The notes: a model not told the origin generated them from the letters alone. Counted from the stretch's first letter, positions 23,257-32,481 are shown. The stretch is 64,000 nucleotides of DNA from Sporomusa ovata DSM 2662 (GCF_000445445.1 NZ_ASXP01000002.1:744001-808000), one strand, 5' to 3'. Numbers and translations: made by a program.

Positions 23257-24195
23257 ATGAACAGGAAACCGATAAAACTTTATTTACTCACTGGCTTTTT
23301 GGGGGCAGGCAAGACTACTTTTTTAAAACAAATTATTGCCAGTCTTGTCAATAATAAAATTGGCATTTTGATGAACGAATTTGGCAAAATCAGTGTTGAT
23401 GGTGTTTTGCTCCAACAAAACGGGGTTGATATTTTGGAGATTAATAACGGTTCTGTGTTTTGCAGTTGTTTGAAAGGGGCCTTTATTGACGCGTTAATTA
23501 CCTATTCAGAATTGCCGATTGAGTACTTATTTGTGGAGGCCTCGGGTATGGCTGATCCGTCAAGTATTGAGCATATACTTAATTCCATTATTGGTAAAGT
23601 AAAGGGGCAAAAGTATGACTATCAGGGAGCCATCTGTGTGGTGGATGCGCTAAATTTTTTAGATCAGGTTGATGTATTGTTGCCGATTGAAAGACAAATT
23701 GCTGCAAGTAGTTTTATTATGCTCAACAAAGTTGACTTGATAGATAACCAGGTTTTGTCAGAGGTAGAGCAAAAAATACGTAGTATTAATTCTGAGGCCG
23801 AACTCTTGAAAACTAAACATTGTGAGGGTGGTTTAGATTTTTTACAGCAAAAATTAAAGAATGTATCAGGTGCTGGCAGTGAGCAGTGTTGTAATACTCC
23901 TGCAAACAGACCTGTTGCGCATATTCTCAGTGTTGCAGGCAGCTTTGACAGAGAAAAATTTATGGGTTTTTTACAGTCTTTAGTGCCTTGGACGCTGCGA
24001 ATAAAAGGGTTTTTCCTGTTAAACGATGGCTGGATGCAAGTTGATATGGTCGGTAGTCAAATAGATATTAAGTCAACAGATATAACTCGGACTGTATCAG
24101 AATTAGTTATTATTTCAGGCCAGGGGCTGCCAGCCTTACAAGAGATTTACATGAATTGGGACAAGAGCTTTGAGGTAGAGATGTCTTTAAACTAA
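23257..24195 (+). CDS. CobW/COG0523-family GTPase (metal chaperone-like)
   Basis: 312 residues. P-loop GFLGAGKTT near the N-terminus, MNEFGKISVDG, then VFCSCLKGAF in place of the usual CxCC metal motif, EASGMADPS (Walker B region) and NKVDL (guanine specificity). The family inserts or delivers metals such as Zn or Co. Next to B12-dependent methyltransferases, a role in corrinoid or zinc supply is plausible but not shown. It has a GGGGGG-type ribosome site and is separated from the acetyltransferase by 10 bases. Confidence 0.82.
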   Translation: MNRKPIKLYLLTGFLGAGKTTFLKQIIASLVNNKIGILMNEFGKISVDGVLLQQNGVDILEINNGSVFCSCLKGAFIDALITYSELPIEYLFVEASGMADPSSIEHILNSIIGKVKGQKYDYQGAICVVDALNFLDQVDVLLPIERQIAASSFIMLNKVDLIDNQVLSEVEQKIRSINSEAELLKTKHCEGGLDFLQQKLKNVSGAGSEQCCNTPANRPVAHILSVAGSFDREKFMGFLQSLVPWTLRIKGFFLLNDGWMQVDMVGSQIDIKSTDITRTVSELVIISGQGLPALQEIYMNWDKSFEVEMSLN

Positions 24196-24205
24196 GGAAG
24201 ATGAA

Positions 24206-24667
24206 ATGATAATGACTTCAGAGGTACTAATTAGAAAAGCAGTAGCTGCCGATATTGACGCCATGCTTGAATTACTCAGACTACTATTCGCTATTGAGAC
24301 TGACTTTGTGTTTGATGGCGATAGGCAGCGTTTAGGGTTAACGCTCTTACTGCAGGCGGAAAATACCGGCTGTATGCTGGTGGCGGAATGTGGGCAGCAC
24401 ATTGTGGGCATGTGCACGGCGCAGTTGCTTGTGTCTACAGCGGAAGGCGGAATAAAAGCACTAATTGAAGATGTAGTAGTTGCTGAAAGCTGCCGGAGAC
24501 AGGGAGTGGGTACACAACTGCTAATGGCAATTAAGCAGTGGGCCGCTCGCCAGGGGGCGAAACGCATTGATTTGCTGGCCGACCGGCGTAACAACAGGGC
24601 GCTGGATTTTTATCAACGGTTAGGCTGGCTGGAGACAAAACTGGTCTGTTTGCAGAAGAAAATGTAG
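24206..24667 (+). CDS. GNAT-family N-acetyltransferase
   Basis: 153 residues with the GNAT core: VEDVVVAESCRRQGVGTQLL (the acetyl-CoA pyrophosphate loop R/QxxGxG/A) and LDFYQRLGW near the end. Substrate unknown. A second in-frame ATG two codons later (24212) is an equally possible start. It is the last plus-strand gene of the methylamine region, and whether it belongs functionally is unclear. Confidence 0.85.
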   Translation: MIMTSEVLIRKAVAADIDAMLELLRLLFAIETDFVFDGDRQRLGLTLLLQAENTGCMLVAECGQHIVGMCTAQLLVSTAEGGIKALIEDVVVAESCRRQGVGTQLLMAIKQWAARQGAKRIDLLADRRNNRALDFYQRLGWLETKLVCLQKKM

Positions 24668-24689
24668 TTCAACCTACTTATAACAAGTA

Positions 24690-25118
24690 TTAATTCTTAT
24701 TAATCATTACTAAGCCAATAATACAAACAATAAACCCGGAAATTTTCAGCCAATTTATTTGTTCGCCATACATAACCATACCTATTGGTATTAAGGCTAG
24801 AGCTAACAAAATATTAGCTATTACAGAACAGGTGCTGATATTCCACCCGGCGCGAAAGGCCAAGAGGTAACCTATTTCAATGCCGAGCACCCCTAGTGCA
24901 AGTACGACTGTCGCCCAATTTATACCACTGAAGGCTTTGACGAACCCGAAAGAGTCATCGCCGTAAAAGGGAATACTTATCAGAGTTACTGTGCCTGCTA
25001 TGACGTAAGTGATGAATAAGGAGGCAAACGGATTAACATCAGGATTAATTTCCTTTTGACAAATGTTATAAACAATATTTGAGATTACAATTAAACCAAT
25101 GGAAGACCAATAATACAT
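24690..25118 (-). CDS. Small EamA/SMR-like transporter
   Basis: 142 residues with about four to five membrane helices, a short DMT-superfamily protein comparable to half of a full EamA transporter. A glycine-rich helix (LGVLGIEIGYLLAFRAGW) and the final helix (GFIVCIIGLVMINKN) fit EamA-like small transporters. Substrate unknown. ATG start with GGAGTGG upstream. Confidence 0.75.
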   Translation of the reverse strand: MYYWSSIGLIVISNIVYNICQKEINPDVNPFASLFITYVIAGTVTLISIPFYGDDSFGFVKAFSGINWATVVLALGVLGIEIGYLLAFRAGWNISTCSVIANILLALALIPIGMVMYGEQINWLKISGFIVCIIGLVMINKN

Positions 25119-25173
25119 GCTACCACTCCTTGAAAAATAAAATAAAGATACCCCGTAAGTTAGACGCAGGACA

Positions 25174-25225
25174 AAAGGAGCTTATAACCAATAATCCCCT
25201 AAGACTATTGGTTATAAGCTCCTTT
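25174..25225. other. 20-bp perfect inverted repeat in the divergent intergenic region
   Basis: Arms at 25174-25193 and 25206-25225 are perfectly complementary over 20 bases, loop 12 bases. T-rich sequence follows on both strands. It lies in the leaders of both the EamA-like gene and corA. Terminator, attenuator and operator are all possible. Confidence 0.6.
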
Positions 25226-25344
25226 GCTATTTAGCTGCCTTTTATACAATAATAATTTAATTTTTTACTAAAATAAATTATATCATTTTGGTTATAAAAA
25301 AACAACTAAACAATTTCAGGTGCTGAAATTGCAGTAAGAAGGTA

Positions 25345-25387
25345 AAATATGTAAGGAAGGAGAACATCTTTTCTTACATATTTTTTT
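25345..25387 (+). terminator. Terminator immediately upstream of the corA ribosome site
   Basis: Stem AAATATGTAAG/CTTACATATTT (25345-25355 with 25373-25383) followed by TTTTTTT. It ends only a few bases before the corA ribosome site, as expected of a leader attenuator. Confidence 0.7.
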
Positions 25388-25401
25388 GCGAGGTGGCCAT
25401 T

Positions 25402-26472
25402 ATGCCGAATTTTACAAGAAATTTGTCCTCTAAGGTTGGCTTGCCGCCAGGTACATTGCTGCACGTTGGTGATACGCGCGCTGATAGGGCTTATATTAGT
25501 GTGGCGAATTATGATGGTATTGGTTTTACCGAAACAAAGGATGCTTTCCTGGGTGATTTGAAGAAGTTAGCCGATAGGCAGGGCGTTACCTGGATACAGG
25601 TGCAGGGGCTTACTGCTAAAGCTGTTGAGGGAATTGGCCAGCAGTTTACTATCCATCCGCTGGTATTGGAAGATATACTGCACACGAATCAGCGGCCTAA
25701 GGTGGCGGACTATGGAGATTATTTATGTGTAATTGTTAAGTCGTTGACAGTAAAAGCTGAAACAGATGACTATGAGGCCGAACAGGTCAGCCTGATTCTG
25801 GGGCCAAACTATGTAATATCCTTTGTGGAAAATCTGTTTGACGACAAGGATGTATTAGCTAGTGTTTATGAGCGTGTCAGGGGCGGGCGGGGTAAGATTT
25901 GCCGGCTGGGAGCCGATTATCTGTTTTATGCCTTACTTGACAGTATTGTGGATCATTATTTTTTAGTGTTGGAACTTTTGGGAGAGAAAATCGAGCTGCT
26001 GGAAAACCAGATTGCTAATCAGCCACGTCCCGAACTATTGCAGGAACTGCATAAGCTTAAACATGACATGCTATTTTTGCGAAAAGCGGTATGGCCTGTC
26101 AGAGAGCTGGTGAGTGTGCTGGAGCGGGGAGAGACGTCTCATATCAAGGAATCAACAGTTGTTTATCTGCGCGATATATATGACCATGTGATTCAGGTCA
26201 TCGAAACAGTGGAGATTTACCGGGATATGCTGTCAGGTATGCTTGATATTTACCTATCCAGTGTCAGCAACCGTATGAGTGAGGTTATGAAAATGCTGAC
26301 AATTATTTCAACTATTTTTATACCACTTACCTTTATTGCCGGCGTCTATGGGATGAACTTTACGCATATGCCGGAACTGGAGTGGGAGTATGGTTATCCA
26401 ATGATTGTATCCATTATGCTGGGTATAAGCTTGTTGATGGTGCGCTACTTTCGCAAAAAGCAGTGGTTATAG
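25402..26472 (+). CDS. corA: CorA-type magnesium/divalent cation transporter
   Basis: 356 residues from the ATG at 25402, which has AGGTGG five bases upstream; an in-frame GTG at 25393 overlaps that ribosome site. A long acidic/helical cytoplasmic domain is followed by two C-terminal membrane helices with the family signature YGMNF at the pore and a basic end (RKKQWL). It imports Mg2+ (or Co2+/Ni2+) as a pentamer. Co2+ import would interest a corrinoid-dependent organism, but specificity cannot be read here. Confidence 0.92.
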   Translation: MPNFTRNLSSKVGLPPGTLLHVGDTRADRAYISVANYDGIGFTETKDAFLGDLKKLADRQGVTWIQVQGLTAKAVEGIGQQFTIHPLVLEDILHTNQRPKVADYGDYLCVIVKSLTVKAETDDYEAEQVSLILGPNYVISFVENLFDDKDVLASVYERVRGGRGKICRLGADYLFYALLDSIVDHYFLVLELLGEKIELLENQIANQPRPELLQELHKLKHDMLFLRKAVWPVRELVSVLERGETSHIKESTVVYLRDIYDHVIQVIETVEIYRDMLSGMLDIYLSSVSNRMSEVMKMLTIISTIFIPLTFIAGVYGMNFTHMPELEWEYGYPMIVSIMLGISLLMVRYFRKKQWL

Positions 26473-26679
26473 TGGGATAAAAGTCCCGGCTAGTAAGAGC
26501 TGCTTGACCTAAGTCCTAAAAAAAGATAGGAGAATCTCCTCGCTGGTTTTTGCGTTGATTTGGGTTTAAAATTTAAGTACAGAGTAAACACGCTAGCTAG
26601 TTTGCATTACTAATTTGCAGGTGGTAACTCTTGTATGAGTACTTACTTTTTTAGCATTGTGCATGGCAGGAGGGACGAT

Positions 26680-27546
26680 ATGCTCAAGTATTCTAATAAA
26701 GGACTTTTAGTGATTGCAGTAGTTTTAAGTATGCTGACAACCGGGCTTGTGTATAGCTATCTGAAGAAAACGAGTGGTAATCTCCCAACCGATACCGCAG
26801 CCGTGGTCGTAGCTAAGATGGATATTGGTGCCAAGACCAGAATTACTCCCGAGATGGTACAGGTGACTAAGGTTCCTAGCGCCTACTTGCAGCCGGGTGT
26901 TGTACAAGAGTCGAAAGAGGTCATTGGGATGTTGTCCAGGGAACCGATTATAGCTGGTGAGCAGATAACAGCACGGCGGCTACTTGGTGAAGGTAAGGCC
27001 GCTGGGTTTACCGGGTTGATTCCCGTCGATAAACGAGCGATAACTATCGGTGTTAATGAAGTAACTGGTGTGGCCGGATTTGTTAAAGCAGGCGATTATG
27101 TGGATGTGGTTGTCACTTTTGAGAAAAGTACGGTTGGTGACAATGTCAGCCACATGATGCTGCAGAATGTACTGGTATTAGCTGCTAACCGTGAAATCGA
27201 GGGGGGAGCTGTTGAGACAAACAATACTACTTCCAAGGATAAAAAAGAGGTCATCAAAACAGCTACTGTTACGTTGGCGGTAACGCCTGACGAAGCGGCG
27301 AAACTTACGCTGTCAGAAGATAAGGGCAAAGTGCGCCTGACACTTAGACCATTCATGCAAAATGCCGGTGTTAGCATTGCCGGCCCGGTTACGCCCCAAG
27401 ATATTGTCGGTATACATAATAACTCATTTGTTCCCCGTCAGGAACCGGCAGAACAAGCGCCGCCAGCTCCACCGTCAACAGATAAGCAGGCCGGCGGTAT
27501 CCAAATGATTCGGGGAACGAAAACTGAGGTTATAGCCATTCATTAG
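26680..27546 (+). CDS. cpaB: Flp pilus assembly protein CpaB/RcpC
   Basis: 288 residues from the ATG at 26680 (AGGAGGG upstream), starting with a basic patch and one membrane helix. A SAF/AFP-like domain (VVVAKMDIGAKTRITPEMVQ, EPIIAGEQITARRL) and an RcpC/CpaB C-terminal domain (GFVKAGDYVDVV) follow. It is a periplasmic component of the Tad secretion machine. First gene of the Tad locus. Confidence 0.9.
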   Translation: MLKYSNKGLLVIAVVLSMLTTGLVYSYLKKTSGNLPTDTAAVVVAKMDIGAKTRITPEMVQVTKVPSAYLQPGVVQESKEVIGMLSREPIIAGEQITARRLLGEGKAAGFTGLIPVDKRAITIGVNEVTGVAGFVKAGDYVDVVVTFEKSTVGDNVSHMMLQNVLVLAANREIEGGAVETNNTTSKDKKEVIKTATVTLAVTPDEAAKLTLSEDKGKVRLTLRPFMQNAGVSIAGPVTPQDIVGIHNNSFVPRQEPAEQAPPAPPSTDKQAGGIQMIRGTKTEVIAIH

Positions 27547-27594
27547 CTGTTAAAGTACCGGGAACGCAGGACTGGCAGAAAGGCAGGAATTTTG

Positions 27595-28824
27595 ATGAAT
27601 AAGCTGAAGCTATTTGTTGCTGTTGTTATTGTAATTGCTAGTATCTTGGCCAATGGCATGATGGTAGCTGCCGAGGAGAAAATGCCGGTAGCTGTTAACC
27701 AGTCCCGGGTCTTGCGCTTTAATGCCGTTGAACGGGTAGCGGTTGCCAACCCTGAGATTGCCGACGTAGTAGTTGTGTCTGGGATAGAGGTATTACTTGT
27801 TGGCAAGGCTCCGGGTTTAACAACCCTTCACATTTGGGCTGGTGGGGGTCGTTATAGTTATCTGGTCGAAGTCGGGGCAGCGGATATTACTATTGCCAAT
27901 GACATTAAGAATATTTTGGGGTTGTCTGATATTACTGTAAGCAAAGTGAATAAGACAATTATTCTTGAGGGAACAGTCAATGACCAATATCAGAAAAACC
28001 GGGCTGAAAAAGTGGCATCAGCGTACGCGGATAAGGTAGTTAACCTCTTAGAAATAACCCATCCTGTACAGGTACGGATTGAGGCCAGGGTAGTGGAGAT
28101 TAACCGGGAATCGGCGAAAAGCTTAGGAATTAAATGGTCGGGGAACAATGCAGGAACATCAGGCAATTTTTCCTTTGGACAGTCTTCCATAAACTCCCTG
28201 GCACCAAAGGTTTTTGGTAACTTAGGTACCTACAGCCCTGTCAATGCTCAGCTTGACGCTCTTGTTCAAAATGGCGTTGCCAAGATATTATCTCAGCCTA
28301 ATATGATCACCTTGAGTGGTGATAAGGCCAATATTATGGTCGGAGGTCAAATCCCCGTTCCTATTGGCCTCAATGATGGACGGATTTCAATAGAGTGGAA
28401 GGAATACGGCATTAAACTTGACATTGCGCCGGAAGTAAATGCTGATAAGCTTATACAAAGTAAAATAAAAGCAGAAGTGAGTACTCTTGACTGGACGGAC
28501 GAACATAAAATTGAACTTGGTTTAGGTATGAAGATTCCGCCGATAAAACTGCGTAAGGCCGAAACCGCCATTGCCATGTCCTCCGGACAAACCATGGCTA
28601 TTGGTGGCCTGATTTCCAGTGAGGTTACCAAAGATGTGTATAAGCTGCCGCTCTTGGGGGATATTCCGATTCTTGGTAATCTTTTTAAGAGTACCTCATT
28701 TAGCCGGGGGGAGACGGAAGTAATCATATTTATTACGCCAACGATTGTGAATCCTGACGAATACATCCCGGCACAAACTTTGGAAATGCAAGCATTTGCT
28801 AAAGAAAACCCATTTAGGGGGTAA
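27595..28824 (+). CDS. cpaC: Tad-type secretin CpaC/RcpA
   Basis: 409 residues with a signal peptide (MNKLKLFVAVVIVIASILANGMMVAA). An N-terminal pilus-secretin domain (VNQSRVLRFNAVERVAVANPEI) and a BON-like segment are followed by a C-terminal secretin domain (ILSQPNMITLSGDKANIMVGG, GETEVIIFITPTIV). It forms the outer-membrane channel for Flp pili. A secretin in a genome with spore genes argues for a diderm Firmicute. The ATG at 27595 is used; a TTG directly precedes it. Confidence 0.92.
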   Translation: MNKLKLFVAVVIVIASILANGMMVAAEEKMPVAVNQSRVLRFNAVERVAVANPEIADVVVVSGIEVLLVGKAPGLTTLHIWAGGGRYSYLVEVGAADITIANDIKNILGLSDITVSKVNKTIILEGTVNDQYQKNRAEKVASAYADKVVNLLEITHPVQVRIEARVVEINRESAKSLGIKWSGNNAGTSGNFSFGQSSINSLAPKVFGNLGTYSPVNAQLDALVQNGVAKILSQPNMITLSGDKANIMVGGQIPVPIGLNDGRISIEWKEYGIKLDIAPEVNADKLIQSKIKAEVSTLDWTDEHKIELGLGMKIPPIKLRKAETAIAMSSGQTMAIGGLISSEVTKDVYKLPLLGDIPILGNLFKSTSFSRGETEVIIFITPTIVNPDEYIPAQTLEMQAFAKENPFRG

Positions 28825-28829
28825 GTTTG

Positions 28830-30047
28830 ATGAGTGAAAAAATAACAATTTTTATTGCTGACGATATTGCGGCTACCAGGGAAAATATTTGCAAACTGCT
28901 AGAGTTTGAGCCTGATCTGGTGGTTGTTGGTCAGGCTGAATCTGGTGCTGAGGCTGTGGAAAAGGTAAAGATTATGCAGCCTGATGTTATTCTCATGGAT
29001 ATTAATATGCCAGGTATGGATGGCATAGCAGCTACTGAGCAAATTGCCGCTGAAGTGCCTAATGCCTGCATTTTAATTATGAGTGTGCAGGGTGAACAGG
29101 AATATCTGCGACGGGCTATGGTGGCTGGTGCCAAAGACTATCTGGTTAAGCCCTTTAGTGGCGATGAACTTCTCCAGGCTATTAAGCAGGGGGTTGTCAA
29201 TGAAAAAAAACGCCGCAACGTACTTAAATTTGAGCCAAAACCACAGGTTCAGGGTAAAATTATCACAGTATTTAGCACCAAAGGTGGTATTGGCAAGACA
29301 ACTATTTCAACAAACCTGGCGGTAGCCCTGGCAGAAATAACAGAAACCAATGTGGGGATTGTTGATGCTGATTTGCAGTTTGGTGATGTGGCATTATTTT
29401 TAAATCTTGTACCTTGTGCCACTATTGCTGATTTGGTGCGTGATATCGACCACCTGGATAATCATGTGCTATCAGGCTATCTGACGCACTATAGCAACAA
29501 TGTCAGGCTATTGCCGGCACCGGTACGCCCTGAACAGGGAGAAACGGTGACAGGCAGTCACTTGTCACCTATTCTTAAGACCATGCGTTCTAATTTCAAA
29601 TATACGATCATTGATACCGCCCCGGCTTTTTCTGATAGTATGCTCGCTGTGCTTGATGCCTCAGATATTGTTTTAGTAGTGGCTGCGATGGACTTACCTA
29701 CAATAAAAAATGTCAAGCTGTGTTTAGAAATTATGGAGTCCCTGAACTATGGGCAAGATAAAGTCAAGGTGGTGCTAAACAGAGCCGATACGAATGCCGA
29801 TATTAGCATTGATGAAGTGGAAGCCAGTTTGCAGTATAAGTTTTCGGCGTTAATTCCCAGTGATGGCAAAGTAGTGGTTTCTTCAGTAAATAGAGGTGTC
29901 CCTTTTGTTGTTAGTCATCCCGGAATACCAGTAGCGCAGAGCCTCTTTGAATTAGCCCAATTGGTTTCTGGCGGTGACTGGCAAAAGAAAAGGCAAGAAC
30001 AGCCTGCAACAGGGGTTGTAGGGCGCTTTAAGCGTCTATTTGGCTAG
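28830..30047 (+). CDS. cpaE: CpaE/TadZ-like protein: receiver domain plus MinD-like ATPase
   Basis: 405 residues. Residues 1-120 form a complete receiver domain: acidic pair Asp11-Asp12, phospho-acceptor Asp57 in LMDINMPGMDG, a Ser in the T/S position and Lys in VKPFSG. It resembles NarL/DegU-type receivers. Residues ~145-400 are a ParA/MinD-type ATPase with deviant Walker A STKGGIGKTT. CpaE/TadZ localises the Tad machine at the cell pole. Many CpaE receivers are degenerate; this one keeps all key residues. ATG at 28830 follows AGGGGG. Confidence 0.9.
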   Translation: MSEKITIFIADDIAATRENICKLLEFEPDLVVVGQAESGAEAVEKVKIMQPDVILMDINMPGMDGIAATEQIAAEVPNACILIMSVQGEQEYLRRAMVAGAKDYLVKPFSGDELLQAIKQGVVNEKKRRNVLKFEPKPQVQGKIITVFSTKGGIGKTTISTNLAVALAEITETNVGIVDADLQFGDVALFLNLVPCATIADLVRDIDHLDNHVLSGYLTHYSNNVRLLPAPVRPEQGETVTGSHLSPILKTMRSNFKYTIIDTAPAFSDSMLAVLDASDIVLVVAAMDLPTIKNVKLCLEIMESLNYGQDKVKVVLNRADTNADISIDEVEASLQYKFSALIPSDGKVVVSSVNRGVPFVVSHPGIPVAQSLFELAQLVSGGDWQKKRQEQPATGVVGRFKRLFG

Positions 30048-30062
30048 AGAGGGGATAGAGAC

Positions 30063-31037
30063 ATGCTGCTTATAATCGGGTTTGTGCTGTTTCTTAACCT
30101 ATTGGTTATTTGTCTGATTATTTTTCGTTGGCAAAGCCATAATAAGATGGCTATCGGCCAACGAATGGAACAATATTTAGCGCCCGCTACTCTGATAAAA
30201 TCGGCTGAAGATAAGGCTGGCACCACACGTCAGCTTAGCGGCTGGCGGGCAATCATCAGAGGGTTGGGGCAGCAGCTTGCATCCTCTGACGGTTCTTGGA
30301 CAAGGCGAATGGAACATCGGCTTGTTCAGGCCGGATTGCCGTTAAAAGGTCAGGAATTTTTAGTTATTTGCCTGGGAACCGCCGTAGCTAGCGCCCTGCT
30401 GGTTATGTTGAAAGGTGGTTTGCCGGGGGCGGTATTTGGTGGTATTTGCGGCTATGGCCTGCCGTTCCTGTTTTTAAAAATAAAAATTAAACGGCGGGCC
30501 ACAGCCTTTAATGATCAGCTAGGTGATGCACTAATTCTGATTGCCAATGCACTGCGGACAGGTTACAGCTTTATGCAGGCTATTGAGATGATAGCCCGTG
30601 AGATGCTGCCGCCAATTTCGGTTGAGTTCGGCCGGACCCTGAAGGAAATGAATTTAGGTGTACCTACGGAAGAAGCAATGTCCAATATGGCGAGAAGGGT
30701 GAACAGTGATGACCTTGATTTAGTTATTACCGTAATATTAATTCAGCGGCAAGTAGGTGGAAATCTGGCAGAAGTGCTTGATAATATTGCCGGTACTATC
30801 CGCGAGCGGATACGTATTAAAGGGGAAATTAAGACGCTGACAGCTCAGGGGCGGATGTCGGGGATTATTGTTAGTCTGCTGCCGGTAGCCTTACTGGTGG
30901 CTCTTACGATGGTTAATCCTGGTTATGTTGATCTGCTGTTTACTCACCCGACTGGTCAAGTCATGCTAGGGGTAGCTGTTTTAGGGCAGGTGCTGGGTAT
31001 GGTGACTATTCAAAAAATCGTCAATATTGATATCTAA
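30063..31037 (+). CDS. tadB: Tad inner-membrane platform protein TadB
   Basis: 324 residues. N-terminal membrane helix, then two more helices around residues 95-140, a T2SS-F domain (ALRTGYSFMQAIEMIARE ... GNLAEVLDNIAGTIRER) and two C-terminal helices. It works with TadC as the platform for the ATPase. It is 15 bases after cpaE. Confidence 0.9.
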   Translation: MLLIIGFVLFLNLLVICLIIFRWQSHNKMAIGQRMEQYLAPATLIKSAEDKAGTTRQLSGWRAIIRGLGQQLASSDGSWTRRMEHRLVQAGLPLKGQEFLVICLGTAVASALLVMLKGGLPGAVFGGICGYGLPFLFLKIKIKRRATAFNDQLGDALILIANALRTGYSFMQAIEMIAREMLPPISVEFGRTLKEMNLGVPTEEAMSNMARRVNSDDLDLVITVILIQRQVGGNLAEVLDNIAGTIRERIRIKGEIKTLTAQGRMSGIIVSLLPVALLVALTMVNPGYVDLLFTHPTGQVMLGVAVLGQVLGMVTIQKIVNIDI

Positions 31038-31038
31038 A

Positions 31039-31077
31039 ACAGAGGGGGATATTTCCACCCTCTGTTGGTGTTTATTT
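31039..31077 (+). terminator. Terminator after tadB
   Basis: ACAGAGGG/CCCTCTGT hairpin followed by TTGGTGTTTATTTTTA. It separates cpaB-tadB from the histidine kinase gene. Confidence 0.65.
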
Positions 31078-31145
31078 TTAGCAGGATATGCCGTTACTAT
31101 GGCGAATTTTGCTTTATAGCATTTGAAAGCAAGAGTGGTGAATGA

Positions 31146-32279
31146 ATGAAAAACCTTGATGTGAAAATTCTCGATAAGATTGTCAAAACGACTATTGCAA
31201 CTGTTGAAAAAAGTAAAACCCAAATATTTGATATATATGAAGCGGCAAAAGTTGAAATGGAGAAGGTCAGGCGGGATGTTGAGCGCATAAAAACGGAAAC
31301 GGCAGACGCTATTTTTAAAGTAGATGAGTTTGAAAAAAAAGAACGTCGTTCCCGCCTCAGATTGATGGAGGTTAGCCGCAATTTCCGGAAATATGCAGAG
31401 GCGGATATCAAAGCAGCTTATGAGGATACCAGCAATGTTCAGCTTGAACTGGCTATGGCCAAGTTGCAGGAGCAAAATTTGCGCCGTCAGCGCGACGACT
31501 TGGAACTGCGGCTTAAAGCACTAAAAAATACAGTAGAAAAGGCCGAAAGTTTGGTTTCTCAGGTTGGTGCCGTTTTGGGATATTTAGGCAATCAAATGGG
31601 GTCGGTTGTGACCCAGATTGAGACGCTCCAGGCCAGTCAGATTTTTGGGGCCAAAATTATTCGTGCCCAGGAAGAGGAACGGCGGCGGGTGGCCCGGGAA
31701 ATCCATGATGGCCCGGCTCAGGCTATGGCCAATATTGTTTTTCGGGCAGAAGTATGCGAACGTCTGGTAGATGTGGATCTGGACCGGGCTAAAAATGAGC
31801 TTAAAGATCTACGCGAGCAAGTACGTGTGGCTTTGCGGGAGACCCGGACCATTATTTTTGACCTCAGACCCATGACACTGGATGATTTAGGATTAGTGCC
31901 AACCATCAGGCGGGTACTGGAAACAATAAAAGAGCGCTGCGGTATTTTTTTTGAAGTTAAGGTACTGGGTGAGGAGAAGCGTTTGGATACCCATGTTGAG
32001 ATTGGCCTGTTCCGCATTATCCAGGAGGCCATCAACAATGTCGAAAAACATTCAAAAGCTACCACCGTCTGGGTACGTATTGACTTTCGGCCAAGTGTGG
32101 TTTCAGCAGTAGTTGAAGATGACGGGCAGGGGTTTGACACGGCCAGTGCCAGCGGCAATGAGAGTTTTGGCCTGATGGGGATGAGGGAGCGGATTAATCT
32201 ATTAGGCGGCGAACTTACAATAAAATCGGAGATCAGTAAAGGCACCTTGGTTTTTGTTACAGTACCACTTACGAAATAG
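31146..32279 (+). CDS. Cytoplasmic sensor histidine kinase, DegS-like
   Basis: 377 residues with no membrane helix. Residues 1-165 are strongly helical and charged (a coiled-coil sensor resembling the DegS domain). HisKA_3 follows, with phospho-acceptor His187 in AREIHDGPAQ, then an HATPase_c domain (IIQEAINNVEKHS N-box, VVEDDGQGFD G1, GLMGMRERI). No response-regulator gene adjoins it; the nearest receiver is in CpaE, two genes upstream. ATG start after GGTGAATGA, a weak ribosome site. Confidence 0.88.
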   Translation: MKNLDVKILDKIVKTTIATVEKSKTQIFDIYEAAKVEMEKVRRDVERIKTETADAIFKVDEFEKKERRSRLRLMEVSRNFRKYAEADIKAAYEDTSNVQLELAMAKLQEQNLRRQRDDLELRLKALKNTVEKAESLVSQVGAVLGYLGNQMGSVVTQIETLQASQIFGAKIIRAQEEERRRVAREIHDGPAQAMANIVFRAEVCERLVDVDLDRAKNELKDLREQVRVALRETRTIIFDLRPMTLDDLGLVPTIRRVLETIKERCGIFFEVKVLGEEKRLDTHVEIGLFRIIQEAINNVEKHSKATTVWVRIDFRPSVVSAVVEDDGQGFDTASASGNESFGLMGMRERINLLGGELTIKSEISKGTLVFVTVPLTK

Positions 32280-32481
32280 GAATAACGGCCTGGACTAGGA
32301 CTTTTCACGTTGTTTCGTCCGGGACTTACTGCCTACCAAAAGCCCAGCCGGAATAAGCCGTGATACCTAATGAAAATGAGACTAGCGGACGATGCTGCCA
32401 TATCTTCTTACTGATATAATGAAATCAGAACCAGAAGAGACTACTTTAATGAAATAAATAAAAAAGTAGGAGGAATGGAAA
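32280..32481 (+). promoter_or_regulatory. Leader/promoter region of the Flp pilin gene
   Basis: A 200-base gap with GC-richer, possibly folded sequence (ACGGC at 32284 can pair with GCCGT at about 32358) and, further down, a TATAAT at 32415-32420 without a good -35 box. The pilin ribosome site is AGGAGGA. I could not match it to a known riboswitch class. Confidence 0.3.

Noticed and set aside
25226..25401. M-box magnesium riboswitch before corA
   Set aside because: Only a simple terminator hairpin is recognisable; the conserved M-box blocks could not be found by eye.
32280..32481. c-di-GMP (GEMM) riboswitch before flp
   Set aside because: The conserved GEMM blocks are not present in readable form; kept only as an unexplained leader.
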